DNA of 64,000 nucleotides, from positions 930,001 to 994,000 of the forward strand of contig OZ037844.1 of the NCBI GenBank assembly GCA_964035575.1, in the 5' to 3' direction. Of this stretch, positions 61,689-64,000 are shown piece by piece. Origin of the DNA: Rhynchopus sp. YZ270_cl-10 (lineage: Eukaryota; Euglenozoa; Diplonemea; Diplonemida; Diplonemidae). Position 1 is the stretch's first letter, and every line of letters begins with the position of its first letter. The notes under the pieces are model-generated. The model saw only the letters and a program-made list of their open reading frames with translations, had not been told where the DNA came from and ran no database searches. Both the position numbers and the translations under genes were made by a program.

Positions 61689-63935
61689 TCAGGAGCATGT
61701 TGATTCGGATGCGAAGCAGCGGTGTGGGCGGCTGGGGGTGCTGGTGTGGGTCACTTCGAGGACGTTGTCGTGTCTGCTGCTGCAGTACTCGTACACACCG
61801 ACTGTGGTGCTGGGCTTCATGATCTCCGCAAGAGATGCTGGCAGCGACGTGCCCATCGGCGGTGCGTACAGGAACACCTTTGCCAGGGACACAGCCTCTT
61901 CGCACAGCGCCCAGCTGCGCTGCACAGACGGCCCCATCACCGTCAGGAAGCGCTGTGTGCGTGACCCCACGTCGCCGTGTTCTGTTGGCCCACTCGCAAG
62001 ACCCGCACCCGCAAGCTTCGTCCCGCTGTTCGCACGTTCCATAAAGCGCACAGCGTTCTCAGCATGTGCCTGTGTCGCACGAACAAGGTTCCACCCAACA
62101 CACACACGGCTCCCCAGCAGCGACACCAATGTACCCCCGCTCTGGTCCAACGCAGTCATCAGGACCGACATCACATTGCTCATGTCCTGCAACGCTCCCC
62201 CACACTCATCCACACGCACAACCACCTCCACCTCCAACACACCCACAGTCGCAACAGCAGACACACGTGTTCGTGCAAGTGTCTCACACAAACTGTGCGC
62301 CACCTCACCGTCAGTCGTGTTGCGCATGGTGCTCTTCATAAACGGCAGCAGTGGCATCGTCTCAGGCTGGAGCGGGTCAAACCTCCTCTCTGCAAGCGAA
62401 GGTGGCCACACACAGCACACAAGCACAGGCTCTGCCACACCCTTCAGCTCAAGTGCCTCTGCCGCGCCTGCCACCCCCACACAGCCGCCACAGTGCTGCT
62501 CCCACAGGTCCGCAGGCACAGCAACAGCACCCGGTGTGCACGTGCTCTCGATGCGTGCTGCCACGTTCACAGTGTGGCCGAAGTAGTCAGTCCGTCCCGT
62601 CAGTGCGTTCTGCTCCGCAGCCACAGGGCCGCTGTTCACACCAATGCGCACCGTGAGCCCACCCCACAGGTTGCCACGTTCAGCACAGATCGGCACCTCC
62701 ATCAACGACGCAGGCCAGTCCGCAGCACGGAGCATCTCGTGCACTTTCAGCCCAAAGTCAACACCTTCTTGTGTGGTCTCGAAGGCAACCATGAAGGCGT
62801 CACCGATTGTCTTCACCTCGTAGCCACTAAACATCTGCATCGCAGTCCGCATCACCGAGTTGTGGATCCACAGCCCATCCCGCATCCCGTCAGGTGCGCC
62901 TTCCCAGATCGATGTGGACGAGCGGATGTCTGTGAACACCACAGTCACTTCCTCGCTGAGTGCACCAGGTGCCGACACAATGCTCTGGACAGACATCTGG
63001 TCGTCTCTGTCGAACAGTGCAGCAGGGAGGTAGGGGCGGTAACGCCGCAGGTTCAGCTCCATCGTCTCGAGTGTTGCATGCATCTCAGGGGGCAGCAGCG
63101 CCTTGCGTGCATCCAGCATGCGTGCCACACCGTCCACGTCGTACTTCGCCAACAGCGCTGTGATCTCCTGCACTGCACTGATGGTGCGCTGCATGGCCGC
63201 CTGCTCCTTCATCACTGTCGTTGCAAACCCTCGTGTGATGACAAAGTCCATCAAAAACACGGACAAGGACACGGCTAAGTTGGTTGGTGGGAAGGACACA
63301 GGGCAGGGCAGAGTGTCGCACGCCAGCAGGTCCTCGTAGTACTTGCGCCTCACCTCCTGCGTGCCAAAACCTGGAAGGTCGAGGAGCCCAAAACGGAAGC
63401 TCTCCTCGACTGCGACTATCACGAGGTACACCACTGTGAAGGCCACCAACCCGAAGGTGTACTTTGTGGGCATCTGCAACACCAGCATGAGGTCTATCGC
63501 GATCACGAGCAACGGCCATCCTGGGTTTCCTATGGTCCTCCCACCAAGGTCGTACACGTACGCGCCAAATGCCATCCCATAAATAATTGGCACAACAACC
63601 GGAACGGGCATCTGCTTCTTGAAGGATATCAAGAATACAAAAGCAGCATTCATAAGCGTGAATAGCACACCTGCCACGTAAAAGGACGGTATGTCATTCG
63701 CTGTCTCGTAGGTGGACAAGAAATTCAGCACATTCCCACCTAGGCCAACAGTCGTAGAAGCAAAAATGATTTTGCGTCCCGACTGTGCTTGTTTCCCCAG
63801 CGTCCCATCCAATGAGATCATGTTCTGAAACCAATCCATGATCGCCCTCTTCATCTTCGCCATGTGGTTGTGTTCCTCCCTAGTTGGGGTGGGGTGTATC
63901 AAAAGGGGTGGGGAAGCGTAGGACTCATCAGACAT
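61689..63935 (-). CDS. membrane adenylate cyclase, copy 5
   Basis: 748 residues with all catalytic residues. The membrane half is a mosaic: helices 1-2 follow copy 3 (GNVLNFLS, MNAAFVFLISFKKQMPVP), helices 3-5 follow copies 1 and 2 (AYVYDLGGR, VYLVIVAVEESF, PCPVSFPP), then TNLAVSLSVFLMDF resembles copy 3 again. In the catalytic half it shares HATLETMELNL and SEEVTVVF with copy 3 but HSLCETLA and RFMERANSG with copy 1. The N-terminus is slightly changed (MKRAIMDWFQ). The start at 63935 is chosen as in the other copies. Confidence 0.9.
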   Translation of the reverse strand: MSDESYASPPLLIHPTPTREEHNHMAKMKRAIMDWFQNMISLDGTLGKQAQSGRKIIFASTTVGLGGNVLNFLSTYETANDIPSFYVAGVLFTLMNAAFVFLISFKKQMPVPVVVPIIYGMAFGAYVYDLGGRTIGNPGWPLLVIAIDLMLVLQMPTKYTFGLVAFTVVYLVIVAVEESFRFGLLDLPGFGTQEVRRKYYEDLLACDTLPCPVSFPPTNLAVSLSVFLMDFVITRGFATTVMKEQAAMQRTISAVQEITALLAKYDVDGVARMLDARKALLPPEMHATLETMELNLRRYRPYLPAALFDRDDQMSVQSIVSAPGALSEEVTVVFTDIRSSTSIWEGAPDGMRDGLWIHNSVMRTAMQMFSGYEVKTIGDAFMVAFETTQEGVDFGLKVHEMLRAADWPASLMEVPICAERGNLWGGLTVRIGVNSGPVAAEQNALTGRTDYFGHTVNVAARIESTCTPGAVAVPADLWEQHCGGCVGVAGAAEALELKGVAEPVLVCCVWPPSLAERRFDPLQPETMPLLPFMKSTMRNTTDGEVAHSLCETLARTRVSAVATVGVLEVEVVVRVDECGGALQDMSNVMSVLMTALDQSGGTLVSLLGSRVCVGWNLVRATQAHAENAVRFMERANSGTKLAGAGLASGPTEHGDVGSRTQRFLTVMGPSVQRSWALCEEAVSLAKVFLYAPPMGTSLPASLAEIMKPSTTVGVYEYCSSRHDNVLEVTHTSTPSRPHRCFASESTCS

Positions 63936-64000
63936 CTTCTTTGCTGTCTGCGACACGCATGCTCGGACACCTTCGTCGCCACTCATCAGCAACGAAGGCT
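63936..64000 (-). promoter_or_regulatory. upstream region of cyclase copy 5, cut by the window edge
   Basis: Matches the first bases upstream of copies 2 and 4, with the same extra A in the pre-start region. Confidence 0.4.

Overview
This is nuclear DNA from a unicellular eukaryote whose genome is rich in repeats. The visible genes have no introns, coding islands sit in long stretches of homopolymer-rich non-coding DNA, and short terminal-inverted-repeat (TIR) elements are very abundant. The host-like genes I can support are all on the minus strand: a partial gene at the left edge, a small acylated-looking protein, five adenylate cyclases and a SAP-like protein. Several have pyrimidine tracts followed by AG shortly before the start codon, and the cyclase active site resembles that of kinetoplastid receptor cyclases. 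This points, as inference only, to a euglenozoan such as a diplonemid. No rRNA or convincing tRNA gene was found.

Layout. 1-12 kb: start of an unknown gene running off the left edge (1-454), a small MGC-type protein (6334-6534), a 9-bp satellite (7156-7496) and repeat fragments. 12.2-13.3 kb: 3' part of a LINE. 13.4-21.4 kb: cyclase copies 1 and 2, separated by a 1.05-kb 7-bp satellite. 22-24.6 kb: a 1-kb foldback element and a Penelope-like reverse transcriptase. 25-32.3 kb: tandem A/T repeats, palindromic elements and a 1.8-kb TIR element with an 8-bp target duplication. 32.3-37.4 kb: a tyrosine recombinase and an RT-RNase H gene facing each other, probably a DIRS-like retroelement. 37.5-38.4 kb: a TIR element packed with GCGATCGC. 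39-41.6 kb: cyclase copy 3. 41.7-46.8 kb: several nested non-autonomous transposons and two more satellites. 47.2-49.6 kb: cyclase copy 4, with a replaced tail. 51-52.2 kb: joined 9-bp and 5-bp satellites. 52.5-61.6 kb: a LINE tail, a SAP-like gene, repeats, and Harbinger-like and Tc1-like MITEs. 61.7-63.9 kb: cyclase copy 5.

The two main stories are these. First, five dispersed copies of a six-helix membrane adenylate cyclase have nearly identical catalytic halves and strongly diversified, mosaic membrane domains. Second, a family of satellites with unit lengths of 5, 7, 8 and 9 bp can all be written as GTA(TA)CA(CA)(G). They mostly sit inside or next to TIR-bounded elements that elsewhere carry only two or three copies of the same unit, as if mobile elements seed satellites that then expand. 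Several insertions can be dated relative to their hosts because an unoccupied copy of the target repeat is present in the same window.
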